Of a DNA stretch of 12,251 nt, positions 1 through 6,574 are shown one piece after another; the first letter of the stretch is position 1; each line of letters opens with the position of its first letter. The stretch spans positions 1 to 12,251 of the forward strand of contig JALQTG010000285.1 in NCBI GenBank assembly GCA_023264075.1, written 5' to 3'. Under the pieces are notes generated by a model. The model ran no database searches. It had not been told where the DNA came from and saw only the letters and a list, made by a program, of their open reading frames with translations. Origin of the DNA: Crocinitomicaceae bacterium (GTDB taxonomy: Bacteria; Bacteroidota; Bacteroidia; Flavobacteriales_D; Crocinitomicaceae). A program made the position numbers and the translations under genes.

Positions 1-1778
1 ACATAACCGTAATCTGCATCTGCCATTTCTCCAGGACCGTTTACGATGCAACCCATGATTCCGATCTTCACTCCTTTGAGGTGCGCCGTGTGTTTTCTTA
101 TCTTGGCGGTTGTTTCTTGAAGATCAAACAATGTTCTTCCACATGAAGGACAAGATATGTATTCTGTTTTTGAAATCCGTGTTCGGGTGGCTTGGAGTAT
201 ACCAAAACTCGTAGTATTGATGAGTTGTAGTGGAATTCTAGAAGTGGAGTTTAACCACAATCCATCTCCAAACCCATCTATAAATAATGCCCCCATTTTT
301 GTGGATTGCTGCAGTTGAAAAGACTCTTGATCCTCAGTCGAAGTGGTGTGACGTAAGATCACAGGAATCGTTATGTTTTGGAGTGCTAACTCAATAAACA
401 AGCGCCGCGCATATTGTACGTAACCATGAGCAGGGACATTCAATACTAAAACCACGTGTTCGACAGCTTTTAATGGTGCAACGCTTAAATTCTCTGCGTT
501 CCATTCCAAAAAGTTTAGCTGCGTGTGCGCAAACCCCTCTTGAGGAATGGTTGTGTAAAAAGGATAACAATGTTTTTGAGTGTGGTAATTTTTTTGCCAG
601 GTAGCAAAATTGGCAACAACACCCAATAATCCTGGAACCTCAAAATCTATGTGATGATCACCCACAAAAACATAATCGGCTGCTAAGTCTTGCATGGTCC
701 ACTTGTCCAATGTTGTGGAGTAATTGTATCCAAACCCAAAGAAGTTAGCGGGTTTGATGGTCTCGGCCTGACTTAAATCCGCGAATACAATAGGTGCAGA
801 TTTCTCTCCAATGTTTAACACAGAATGGGTTTCTCGTCGCGCGTAAGTGTAGGGGGAATAAGGAAGTTCCTCGTCAAACGATGCAACAGCATAGTCGGCT
901 ACACCATCAAACTGATGAATCAATTTTTGTGCAACAGGAATTTCTGCTTCCGGTTCTTCGGTGAGCGAAACACGTACCGTATCTCCCAAACCATCTTCTA
1001 ACAAAGCGCCAATACCAACCGCTGATTTTATCCGGCCATCCTCACCATCTCCAGCTTCGGTTACCCCTAAATGTAAGGGATAATTCATTCCGGCCTTTTT
1101 CATTTCAGCCACCAACAAACGATATGCTTGCACCATAACAAGCGTATTACTAGCCTTCATCGAAATCACCAACTCGTGAAAATCGTGTTTACGACAGATG
1201 CGTAAAAACTCCATGGCAGACTCTACCATTCCTTCGGGTGTATCGCCGTAGCGGCTTAAAATTCGATCTGAAAGTGATCCGTGATTCGTGCCTATTCGCA
1301 TGGCTGTTCCTTCCGCTTTACACAGTAAAACTAAAGGCGTAAACTTCTCTTCGATGCGCTCGAGTTCGGCTCGATAGCTTTCATCGGTATAGTCGATTTC
1401 TTCAAACTTTTTCTTATCGGCGTAATTTCCTGGGTTAACGCGTACTTTTTCTACTTTTCGTGCAGCAACCTCGGCGGCGTTGGGTGTAAAATGAATATCA
1501 GCAACAAGCGGAGCGTCATACCCTCGAGCAGTCAGTTCCTCGCGGATTTTCCCTAAGTTTTCTGCTTCCTTGATGGAAGGAGCCGTTAAGCGAACCAATT
1601 CACATCCCGCATCAATCATACGAATGGATTGCTCAACCGATTTTTCAGTATCCATGGTGTCAGTAGTCGTCATCGACTGAACACGAATGGGGTTGTTTCC
1701 TCCGAGTTTTAGCTTACCAATGGTAACTTCTCGTGTTTCAAATCGCTCTCTTTTAAACAGGTTGTTGCAATAGCTCAT
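1..1778 (-). CDS. ispG: 4-hydroxy-3-methylbut-2-enyl diphosphate synthase, long three-domain form (3' end cut by window edge)
   Basis: IspG (GcpE) reductively converts methylerythritol cyclodiphosphate to HMBPP, the penultimate step of the non-mevalonate isoprenoid pathway, in the cytoplasm with a 4Fe-4S cluster. About 592 codons are visible. The N-terminal TIM barrel carries QSMTTTDT at residues 34-41. The Fe-S domain near the left edge has CPSC (Cys543, Cys546), then GCIVNGPGE with Cys577 and Glu584: the three cluster cysteines and the conserved glutamate. E. coli IspG has about 370 residues; the extra roughly 200 residues between barrel and cluster domain are typical of the Bacteroidota/plant form with an inserted middle domain. 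The ATG at 1778 is the only ATG in frame before an upstream stop. There is no Shine-Dalgarno sequence. A TACATTTG box lies 20 bases upstream. The end of the gene lies outside the window, so an intact C-terminus cannot be confirmed. Confidence 0.96.
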   Translation of the reverse strand, partial: MSYCNNLFKRERFETREVTIGKLKLGGNNPIRVQSMTTTDTMDTEKSVEQSIRMIDAGCELVRLTAPSIKEAENLGKIREELTARGYDAPLVADIHFTPNAAEVAARKVEKVRVNPGNYADKKKFEEIDYTDESYRAELERIEEKFTPLVLLCKAEGTAMRIGTNHGSLSDRILSRYGDTPEGMVESAMEFLRICRKHDFHELVISMKASNTLVMVQAYRLLVAEMKKAGMNYPLHLGVTEAGDGEDGRIKSAVGIGALLEDGLGDTVRVSLTEEPEAEIPVAQKLIHQFDGVADYAVASFDEELPYSPYTYARRETHSVLNIGEKSAPIVFADLSQAETIKPANFFGFGYNYSTTLDKWTMQDLAADYVFVGDHHIDFEVPGLLGVVANFATWQKNYHTQKHCYPFYTTIPQEGFAHTQLNFLEWNAENLSVAPLKAVEHVVLVLNVPAHGYVQYARRLFIELALQNITIPVILRHTTSTEDQESFQLQQSTKMGALFIDGFGDGLWLNSTSRIPLQLINTTSFGILQATRTRISKTEYISCPSCGRTLFDLQETTAKIRKHTAHLKGVKIGIMGCIVNGPGEMADADYGY

Positions 1779-1798
1779 TTCTATGTACTTGACTTCAG

Positions 1799-1806
1799 CA
1801 AATGTA
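1799..1806 (-). promoter_or_regulatory. Probable -7 promoter box of ispG
   Basis: Read on the minus strand the bases are TACATTTG, an exact match to the Bacteroidota primary sigma -7 consensus TAnnTTTG, ending 20 bases before the ispG ATG. The -33 element is weak: only an ATG 18 bases upstream, or a TTTG at a 26-base spacing, against the expected TTG at 19-21 bases. The position and exact -7 match support it; the missing -33 lowers confidence. Confidence 0.5.
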
Positions 1807-1824
1807 AGGAATTTAATGTCTTTT

Positions 1825-1838
1825 CATTTGCACAAATG
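1825..1838. promoter_or_regulatory. Small palindrome upstream of ispG, possible operator
   Basis: CATTTG and CAAATG are perfect 6-base inverted arms around a 2-base centre. The palindrome sits about where the -33 region of the ispG promoter would fall. That placement would suit a repressor or activator site, but a palindrome this short can occur by chance in AT-rich DNA. Binding is inference only. Confidence 0.25.
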
Positions 1839-1938
1839 CATTTTGATAATGTTAACAAATCAAGGGGAATAATGTTTCTGTAGAAGGTTTGCGTGACTTC
1901 GAATGACCATGTGTTTCCAAACTAAGTTATTCGAATAG

Positions 1939-1967
1939 CACAAAGTCGCACAAAGGAAATCACAAAG
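1939..1967. repeat. Three CACAAAG direct repeats
   Basis: CACAAAG occurs exactly at 1939-1945, 1949-1955 and 1961-1967, at steps of 10 and 12 bases. On the other strand this reads as CTTTGTG three times. The cluster ends 15 bases before the hairpin at 1983-2005, so both may belong to one intergenic element. From memory, similar CTTTGTG-rich non-coding stretches recur in Bacteroidota intergenic regions, but I cannot search this here. Confidence 0.6.
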
Positions 1968-1982
1968 AGCTCTCTAAGGGCT

Positions 1983-2005
1983 GCCGCGAGTTTCCAACTC
2001 GTGGC
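1983..2005. repeat. REP-like GC-rich hairpin
   Basis: Two 10-base arms (1983-1992 and 1996-2005) pair around a 3-base loop, with one G-T wobble, and the hairpin is flanked by further GC-rich bases (to 2010). It lies between divergent genes, so it does not terminate either neighbour. A GTAG tetranucleotide, a hallmark next to bacterial REP elements, occurs at 2017-2020. Size, GC content and intergenic position fit a REP-type palindrome of the kind moved by Y1 (TnpA-REP/IS200-like) transposases. No transposase gene is in the window, and membership of a repeat family needs other copies in the genome. Confidence 0.55.
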
Positions 2006-2063
2006 CCCGCAATCCAGTAGCCGAAGCAATAGTATAAGGCATATCACAATCCAGTACTTTTCG

Positions 2064-2071
2064 TAACTTTA
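2064..2071 (+). promoter_or_regulatory. Possible -7 promoter box of the barrel-protein gene
   Basis: TAACTTTA matches TAnnTTTG at all but the last base and ends 17 bases before the ATG at 2089. An overlapping near-match, TACTTTTC (2055-2062), is an alternative. No TTG lies at the usual -33 distance, so this is a weak call based on position and box only. Confidence 0.35.
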
Positions 2072-2088
2072 CCCATCTTTTCAGCGTT

Positions 2089-2976
2089 ATGCAAAACAAA
2101 CAGATAAAGACGATGCCCAAGACACTCCTTTTTTTACTCTTGATCAGTTCTTTTTGCTTACCAGCGTTGGCGCAGCGCAAGAAAAAAGTAAACACTGCAG
2201 GACAAGGAACGTTCTTTATGTATTTTGGCTATAACCGCAGTGCTTACTCAGCATCCACCATTGACTTTGTTTCACCCAACTACAATTTTTCCATGGAAAA
2301 CGTTGCGGGAACGGATAATACGAACGACGGGTCTATAGGAAAGTACATAGGATCGGATGGATTTGAAACATTCCAATTTAATGTCCACATGGGGCATTAC
2401 ATCAAGCCAAAATGGGCGATTACTTTTGGCGTAGACCGACTGAATTATTTTATGGCAAATAACCAGACGGTTTCTTTATCTGGAGTGTTCTCCCCAGGAA
2501 ACCACAGCGAGTGGAATGGCGTTTATGATAACGAACAAGTAAAGATTAATCGTTCTAATATTTTCTACCGTCAAGAAGCAGGGTTGAATTACCTGAGACT
2601 AGGGATTCTGCACACCCAAGAATTGTTTCAGTCTAGAAAAGGAGAATTTGTCTTGAGTTTAAATACTGGAATAGGAACAGGGCTATTATTGAGCAACTCT
2701 ATTTTCACGTATGATGGATTAACAAACTCCCCAACAAGCGGAACGTCTGGTTTTGGTTTGTCCGGCCATGTGGGTTTGCGCGCAGACTTTTTCCAGCGCC
2801 TTTTTCTTCAAACAACTTTTTCTGGAGGAATGTTAAAACAAGGTAATATTCAACTCGACCAAGTGGGAAATACGAATGCATCACATATCATGGGCTACTT
2901 TTCGCCTGAAATTGCGTTTGGGTTTTTAGTGTATGTTCGACCGACGAATAATTGTGGTACTTGTCCGCAGTGGTAG
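2089..2976 (+). CDS. Exported protein of unknown function, probable outer-membrane beta-barrel, C-terminal CxxC
   Basis: I do not recognise a named family. The 295-residue product starts with a Sec signal peptide: a basic N-terminus, a leucine-rich core at residues 12-23 and a likely cleavage at ALA-Q (after residue 28). A second ATG at codon 9 (2113) could equally be the start and keeps the whole signal. The mature part has alternating polar and aromatic/hydrophobic stretches, many Gly, Asn, Phe and Tyr, and segments such as FQFNVHMGHYI and GFGLSGHVGLRADF that look like amphipathic beta-strands, so it probably forms a barrel in the outer membrane. The only cysteines in the mature protein are Cys289 and Cys292 in NCGTCPQW at the very C-terminus. 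The SCO-type gene follows on the same strand after about 70 bases, so co-expression is possible. A cargo or ligand cannot be inferred. Confidence 0.8.
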   Translation: MQNKQIKTMPKTLLFLLLISSFCLPALAQRKKKVNTAGQGTFFMYFGYNRSAYSASTIDFVSPNYNFSMENVAGTDNTNDGSIGKYIGSDGFETFQFNVHMGHYIKPKWAITFGVDRLNYFMANNQTVSLSGVFSPGNHSEWNGVYDNEQVKINRSNIFYRQEAGLNYLRLGILHTQELFQSRKGEFVLSLNTGIGTGLLLSNSIFTYDGLTNSPTSGTSGFGLSGHVGLRADFFQRLFLQTTFSGGMLKQGNIQLDQVGNTNASHIMGYFSPEIAFGFLVYVRPTNNCGTCPQW

Positions 2977-3036
2977 CGACGAATACAGTTCGTTAGATTT
3001 GTGCTTTTTGTTATATAAAGGCGTCGCTTGAATTCG

Positions 3037-3044
3037 TATTTTTA
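3037..3044 (+). promoter_or_regulatory. Possible -7 promoter box of the SCO gene; helps decide its start
   Basis: TATTTTTA matches TAnnTTTG at all but the last base and ends 4 bases before the ATG at 3049. If it is the promoter, the upstream in-frame TTG at 3028 cannot be the start codon and the mRNA is almost leaderless. The nearest TTTG (3007-3010) is 26 bases away, longer than the normal 19-21, so the -33 element is poor and transcription may also come from the gene upstream. Confidence 0.3.
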
Positions 3045-3048
3045 CGCT

Positions 3049-3717
3049 ATGAAGTATCGTATTCTATTGTTTATTGTACTTGTTGTATCTGCAATTGTGG
3101 TTGCCTATATAATGACCTTGGAACAACAGTCGATTCGTAACCTCCCCATTATCCAACCAAAAGACGTCAAAAAAGAAATGGTGGATCCTGAACTATTGCA
3201 AATCGGCATGGGGCATCGAATAGGTGATTTCTCTTTGTTGAATCAATACGGAGAAACGGTTTCATTAGAGCAAATTAAAGGAAAAGTGTTTGTCGCCGAA
3301 TACTTCTTCACCACCTGCGGAACAATTTGTCCTCGAATGACGGAGCAAATGACGCGGGTTCAAGAGAAATTTCGCGGAAATGATGCGGTAAAAATCTTAA
3401 GCTTTACGGTAAACCCGGATTATGACACAGTTCAGGTTCTATACGACTATGCTCAAAAATATGGTGCAGAAAAAGACCAATGGCATTTTCTTACAGGTTC
3501 AAAAGAAGAATTATACGGCTTAGCAAGAAAATCATTTTTCGTTCTCAAACCGGCAGAAGCGATGAATTTAGGAGACGCTGGATCTGACTTTATTCACACG
3601 AACAACTTTGTTTTAGTCGACCAAGAATTGCGCATCCGTGGATACTATGATGGCACAAGTATTAGTGAAGTCAATACGTTGATGGAAGATATTGAGTTGT
3701 TGCTTTATAACAATTAA
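3049..3717 (+). CDS. SCO1/SenC family membrane-anchored thioredoxin-fold protein
   Basis: SCO proteins help build the CuA copper centre of cytochrome c oxidase, or act as thiol-disulfide reductases, facing the periplasm. The 222-residue product has one N-terminal hydrophobic segment (residues 5-22) that should anchor it in the inner membrane. A thioredoxin-like domain follows from about residue 58. The copper-binding motif is present: Cys90 and Cys94 (CGTIC, the family CxxxC) and the distant His183 in DFIHTNNF. An in-frame TTG at 3028 would add seven residues. I prefer the ATG at 3049 because it begins directly with the basic-plus-hydrophobic anchor and a promoter-like box lies between the two. 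No oxidase subunits are in the window, so the oxidase link rests on the family. The gene ends 2 bases from the convergent protease gene. Confidence 0.9.
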   Translation: MKYRILLFIVLVVSAIVVAYIMTLEQQSIRNLPIIQPKDVKKEMVDPELLQIGMGHRIGDFSLLNQYGETVSLEQIKGKVFVAEYFFTTCGTICPRMTEQMTRVQEKFRGNDAVKILSFTVNPDYDTVQVLYDYAQKYGAEKDQWHFLTGSKEELYGLARKSFFVLKPAEAMNLGDAGSDFIHTNNFVLVDQELRIRGYYDGTSISEVNTLMEDIELLLYNN

Positions 3718-3719
3718 TA

Positions 3720-5306
3720 TTATTTCAACACCTCAATCGCTTTCAATACTTCTTTGTCCAATTGATTCCGAATATATAAAGAACCGTCCTCCAACCAGAT
3801 TTGCCGAGCGATTTCTGCTTTAATATCTGTACTCAAAGCTGATTTACTTTTCGCTAAATCAAGTTCATCAATGGTAATTTCATACCCTTCTTTAGCATAT
3901 GCAAGAAACTGCCCCAGTAGTTTATCGGAAACAATAAACTTTGCTGAAAACTCTTGAAAGTTCGGAAACCCTAAGCCGTTGAAGCGCACATAATCATAAG
4001 CGAAATCACTAATTACGGTAGAATATTGAAATTTACGTAATGCCATTGTGGTGCCTACCGTATCAATTGGAACAAATACATCCGGCATGATTCCTCCTCC
4101 GCCATATACCGTTCTTCCTCCACGTGTGGTATATTTTAGAGAGTCAGCAAAAAGTGTTGTGTCAACTTCATATAGCTCTCCAGATTCGTAACGATTATAT
4201 TCCTCCATTACATATTCTTCATAATCTCCTGAATATGGGCGTTGAATGCTTCTTCCAGTTGGCGTGTAATAGCGAGAGATTGTTAAACGTAAGTTGCTTC
4301 CGTCCTTTAAGTTAATATCTTGTTGCACGAGACCTTTACCAAACGAGCGACGCCCAACAACGATTCCTCTGTCATTATCTTGAATAGCTCCCGCCACAAT
4401 TTCACTGGCAGACGCCGAACTTCCATTAATAATAACAGCCAATTCGACATCTCCTAAAAACGGCTGTTTTAGGGAGTAGAGCGTTTCCTCCGGCTGATTT
4501 TTTCCTTTTGTAGAAACTATTTTAAGTCCAGCCTCTAGAAAGGCATCTGCAATATTTACTGCAGAGCTCATCACTCCACCACCATTATAGCGCAAGTCGA
4601 AGATGAGTTTTTCCATGCCTTTTGATTTTAAAAATAAAGCTGCTTCAAAAAACTCTTGGTCAGAGACAACACTGAACTGGCTTAAGCGAATGTAGCCAAT
4701 ATCATCGGTTATCATAAATGCCGCTATAACCGACTTAATAGGAACAGTGCCACGTGTAATGGTTTTCTTTAATTGTTTCCCGTTTCGAAGAAGAGTCACA
4801 TCAACGGTAGTTCCTTCGATCCCCTTTAATAATTCTTGAACCCGAGTATTGGTGAGCTCAACATTAGCAATAGGTTCTCCGTCTACCTCGATAATTTGGT
4901 CAAACATTTGAATGCCTGAAAAATAGGAGGGAGAGCCCTCAATTACGTTCGTAATGTTTAGGGTGTCCCGGATTATCGTGAAACGTACCCCAACCCCTCC
5001 AAATTGTCCATTGATGGACTCGGTCATCGCTTGTAAGTCTTTTGCCGCGATGTAATTTGAATGTGGGTCTAACCGATGAAGCATTTCAGAAATTGTCTGC
5101 TCAAACAACTGCTCTCTGTCTATTGAATCAACATATTGTTCATCCAGAATATTCAAGATGTCTTGAAATTTTTGCATATTCTCTTGCCCACCCTGGATTC
5201 CGGAAGGAGTATATGGCGTAGAAAGTGACCGACCCATAAGTATACCTACAATCAGCACAACACCAAAAGCAAAAGGAGCAATTAATTTAAGCGAATTATT
5301 ATTCAT
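3720..5306 (-). CDS. S41 family C-terminal processing protease (CtpA/Prc type)
   Basis: S41 proteases cut exported proteins near their C-termini in the periplasm, using a Ser-Lys dyad. The product has 528 residues from the ATG at 5306. An N-terminal hydrophobic stretch (about 8-25) acts as signal or membrane anchor. A PDZ domain (about 102-181, starting FGGVGV) recognises substrate tails. The protease core has DLRYNGGG (237-244), SASASE with the likely nucleophile Ser299, and FGKGLVQQ with Lys324 and Gln328. The 25-residue Ser-to-Lys spacing equals that of E. coli Prc and the D1 protease. About 170 further residues follow the core. An in-frame ATG at 5333 would add nine residues. I chose 5306 because it overlaps the end of the deaminase gene by 8 bases, which suggests translational coupling, and because the signal then starts normally. 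Confidence 0.94.
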   Translation of the reverse strand: MNNNSLKLIAPFAFGVVLIVGILMGRSLSTPYTPSGIQGGQENMQKFQDILNILDEQYVDSIDREQLFEQTISEMLHRLDPHSNYIAAKDLQAMTESINGQFGGVGVRFTIIRDTLNITNVIEGSPSYFSGIQMFDQIIEVDGEPIANVELTNTRVQELLKGIEGTTVDVTLLRNGKQLKKTITRGTVPIKSVIAAFMITDDIGYIRLSQFSVVSDQEFFEAALFLKSKGMEKLIFDLRYNGGGVMSSAVNIADAFLEAGLKIVSTKGKNQPEETLYSLKQPFLGDVELAVIINGSSASASEIVAGAIQDNDRGIVVGRRSFGKGLVQQDINLKDGSNLRLTISRYYTPTGRSIQRPYSGDYEEYVMEEYNRYESGELYEVDTTLFADSLKYTTRGGRTVYGGGGIMPDVFVPIDTVGTTMALRKFQYSTVISDFAYDYVRFNGLGFPNFQEFSAKFIVSDKLLGQFLAYAKEGYEITIDELDLAKSKSALSTDIKAEIARQIWLEDGSLYIRNQLDKEVLKAIEVLK

Positions 5307-5730
5307 CAATAGTTTCAATTTGTTCAACCTCAATGCCTGCGGCTTCTAAAAACCTTACCCCTGCGTCATCCTTGTACAACTGTATAAAAACAACCCGAAT
5401 AATGCCGGCTTGCAAAATTAATTTACTACAGTCCTTGCAGGGTGAAAGGGTTAAATAAAGCGTTGCCCCCTTTGCGTTATTGGTCGATTTAGCGACTTTT
5501 AAAATAGCGTTTGCTTCAGCATGCAATACATACCAATGTGTTTCCCCTAAATCATTTTCGCAACAGTTGTCAAAGCCCGAAGGAGTGCCATTATAACCAT
5601 CAGAGATAATCATGTCGTCTCTAACAATGAGTGCCCCAACTTGTTTTCGTTGGCAGTGGGAAAGTTTCGCCCAGCTTTTTGCCATTCTCAAATATGCCGT
5701 GTCGTATCGTAATTGTTTTGCTTTATTCAT
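5299..5730 (-). CDS. Deoxycytidylate (dCMP) deaminase family protein
   Basis: This cytoplasmic zinc enzyme family deaminates dCMP to dUMP, feeding thymidylate synthesis. The 143-residue product has the zinc and catalytic signature HAE (His70, Glu72) followed by PCKDC (Cys98, Cys101). An NGTPSGFDNC stretch at about 47-56 is typical of dCMP deaminases, including those labelled ComEB; the specific substrate is inferred from this likeness. The ATG at 5730 is preferred: the frame continues upstream to a GTG at 5736 but gains only two residues. A TATCTTTG box lies 8 bases before the ATG. Its last 8 bases overlap the start of the S41 protease gene, so the two form one transcription unit. The pairing of this deaminase with an S41 protease is, from memory, common in Bacteroidota and need not mean a shared function. 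Confidence 0.93.
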   Translation of the reverse strand: MNKAKQLRYDTAYLRMAKSWAKLSHCQRKQVGALIVRDDMIISDGYNGTPSGFDNCCENDLGETHWYVLHAEANAILKVAKSTNNAKGATLYLTLSPCKDCSKLILQAGIIRVVFIQLYKDDAGVRFLEAAGIEVEQIETIDE

Positions 5731-5738
5731 AATCACAA

Positions 5739-5746
5739 CAAAGATA
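5739..5746 (-). promoter_or_regulatory. Probable -7 promoter box of the deaminase-protease operon
   Basis: Read on the minus strand this is TATCTTTG, an exact TAnnTTTG match, ending 8 bases before the ATG at 5730. The resulting mRNA leader would be only a few bases. The -33 position holds a CTG at a spacing of 18 rather than TTG. That region falls inside one arm of the inverted repeat at 5756-5790, so hairpin and promoter overlap. Confidence 0.5.
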
Positions 5747-5755
5747 GGGAATAGT

Positions 5756-5790
5756 TTTTGAGTTCAGAGTGCGGAGTTCAGAACTCAAAA
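5756..5790. repeat. Inverted repeat with 10-base perfect arms between regulator and deaminase genes
   Basis: TTTTGAGTTC (5756-5765) and GAACTCAAAA (5781-5790) are exact reverse complements around a 15-base loop. Inside, GAGTTCAGA is also directly repeated (5760-5768 and 5774-5782, period 14), so a shorter hairpin GAGTTC-a-GAACTC can compete. It follows the response-regulator stop by 10 bases on the minus strand and could end that transcript. However, no run of T follows on that strand, so it is not a classic intrinsic terminator. Confidence 0.6.
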
Positions 5791-5800
5791 TCCTGAATTT

Positions 5801-6487
5801 CTAACGCAGCGTAAACTTATAACCAACTCCTCGAATAGAATGAAAGTATTTCGGCGCCCGTGCGTCGTGTTCGAATAGTTTTCGAAATTGGAGAATGTAA
5901 TTGTCAATTGTGCGTGTAGTAGGGTATTTATCGACTCCCCAAACAATGTCTAAAATAGTTTCTCTTGAAAGAACTTCTCCTTCATGTTCGAAAAATAATT
6001 CTAAGAGATCTACCTCTCGCTTTGATAGTGTCGCAAGAACATTTTTTCCATGTGTCACTTCGAAGGTAGACAAGTTCACTTCTTTATCTCCAATTAATAG
6101 TGTAGTCGGTTTTTTACCAAACGCGCCTTTTCTGTTACCAAGTACTTGAACGCGGAGTAATAATTCTTCTAAGTCGAAGGGTTTGGCTAAATAGTCGTCA
6201 GCCCCAAGTTTGAGTCCTTTTATTTTATCTGATGAGGTTCCCTTAGCTGACACAAACAGAATAGGTGTAGTTGATTTTTCTTTAAATTTTTCACACAGCT
6301 CCCAACCGCTGATATCGGGCAACATCACATCGAGAATAACAAGATCAAAATCATCTAGTTTATCTCTGTAGCTAAGCGCGTCAGAACCTTTATAAACTTG
6401 CTCAACCCGATACCCCTCCAACTGAAGGTTCATCGTAACCACCTCATTGAGCGTCTCCTCATCCTCAATTAATAGAATGTTATACAT
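5801..6487 (-). CDS. OmpR/PhoB-type response regulator transcription factor
   Basis: This is the DNA-binding output protein of a two-component system: a sensor kinase phosphorylates it and it then controls promoters. Of 228 residues, about 1-118 form the receiver domain. It has the acidic pair Glu8/Asp9, the phospho-acceptor Asp53 in VILDVMLPD, Ser80 at the switch position and Lys102 in LAKPF. After a short linker, about 128-228 form a winged-helix domain, with SKREVDLLELF (155-165) and the closing IRGVGYKF typical of the family. All phosphorylation residues are intact. No histidine kinase is adjacent: the deaminase lies downstream and the divergent protease gene upstream, so the partner and signal are unknown. 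The ATG at 6487 begins directly with the first beta-strand of the receiver domain. Confidence 0.95.
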   Translation of the reverse strand: MYNILLIEDEETLNEVVTMNLQLEGYRVEQVYKGSDALSYRDKLDDFDLVILDVMLPDISGWELCEKFKEKSTTPILFVSAKGTSSDKIKGLKLGADDYLAKPFDLEELLLRVQVLGNRKGAFGKKPTTLLIGDKEVNLSTFEVTHGKNVLATLSKREVDLLELFFEHEGEVLSRETILDIVWGVDKYPTTRTIDNYILQFRKLFEHDARAPKYFHSIRGVGYKFTLR

Positions 6488-6519
6488 GGTGCAAAAATGT
6501 GAAATTTCATTACAAGAAC

Positions 6520-6549
6520 TTGGTTTTCTGTTGTAAAATAATAACTTTG
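6520..6549 (+). promoter_or_regulatory. Bacteroidota-type promoter of the secreted protease gene
   Basis: A TTG at 6520-6522 (-33 element) and TAACTTTG at 6542-6549 (exact TAnnTTTG, -7 element) are separated by 19 bases, within the known 19-21 spacing for the Bacteroidota primary sigma factor. Transcription should start around 6555, leaving a leader of about 20 bases before the ATG at 6575. It is the best promoter in the window. The divergent response-regulator start is 33 bases from the -33 box, so a protein bound here could affect both genes. Confidence 0.75.
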
Positions 6550-6574
6550 TAAGGCTAAAATAATAAAATATCCC

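Larger units (their letters stand above)
1779..2088. other. 310-base intergenic region between divergent ispG and barrel-protein genes
   Basis: This gap holds, from left to right, a TACATTTG promoter box for ispG, a 14-base palindrome (CATTTG-CA-CAAATG, 1825-1838), three CACAAAG copies (1939-1967), a GC-rich hairpin (1983-2005) and a weaker promoter box (2064-2071) for the rightward gene. A minus-strand reading frame of 73 codons (1974-2195) crosses the hairpin and runs into the barrel gene. Its C-terminal part is just a translation of the hairpin, it has no family features, and I do not regard it as a gene. The local GC rise around 1980-2010 contrasts with the AT-rich flanks and suggests an inserted repeat element. 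Confidence 0.7.

Noticed and set aside
1974..2195. Minus-strand reading frame of 73 codons
   Set aside because: It overlaps the start of the clear exported-protein gene, its C-terminal part only translates the REP-like hairpin, and it has no family features.
3028..3048. TTG at 3028 as the SCO gene start
   Set aside because: The ATG at 3049 starts directly at a normal membrane anchor and a promoter-like box lies between the two codons.
4124..4315. Plus-strand frame inside the S41 protease gene
   Set aside because: It lies wholly opposite a well-supported gene and shows no recognisable protein features. The same holds for the opposite-strand frames within the response regulator (5901-6149) and the secreted protease gene (6583-6765, 7092-7322, 9229-9507, 9631-9882, 9917-10174).
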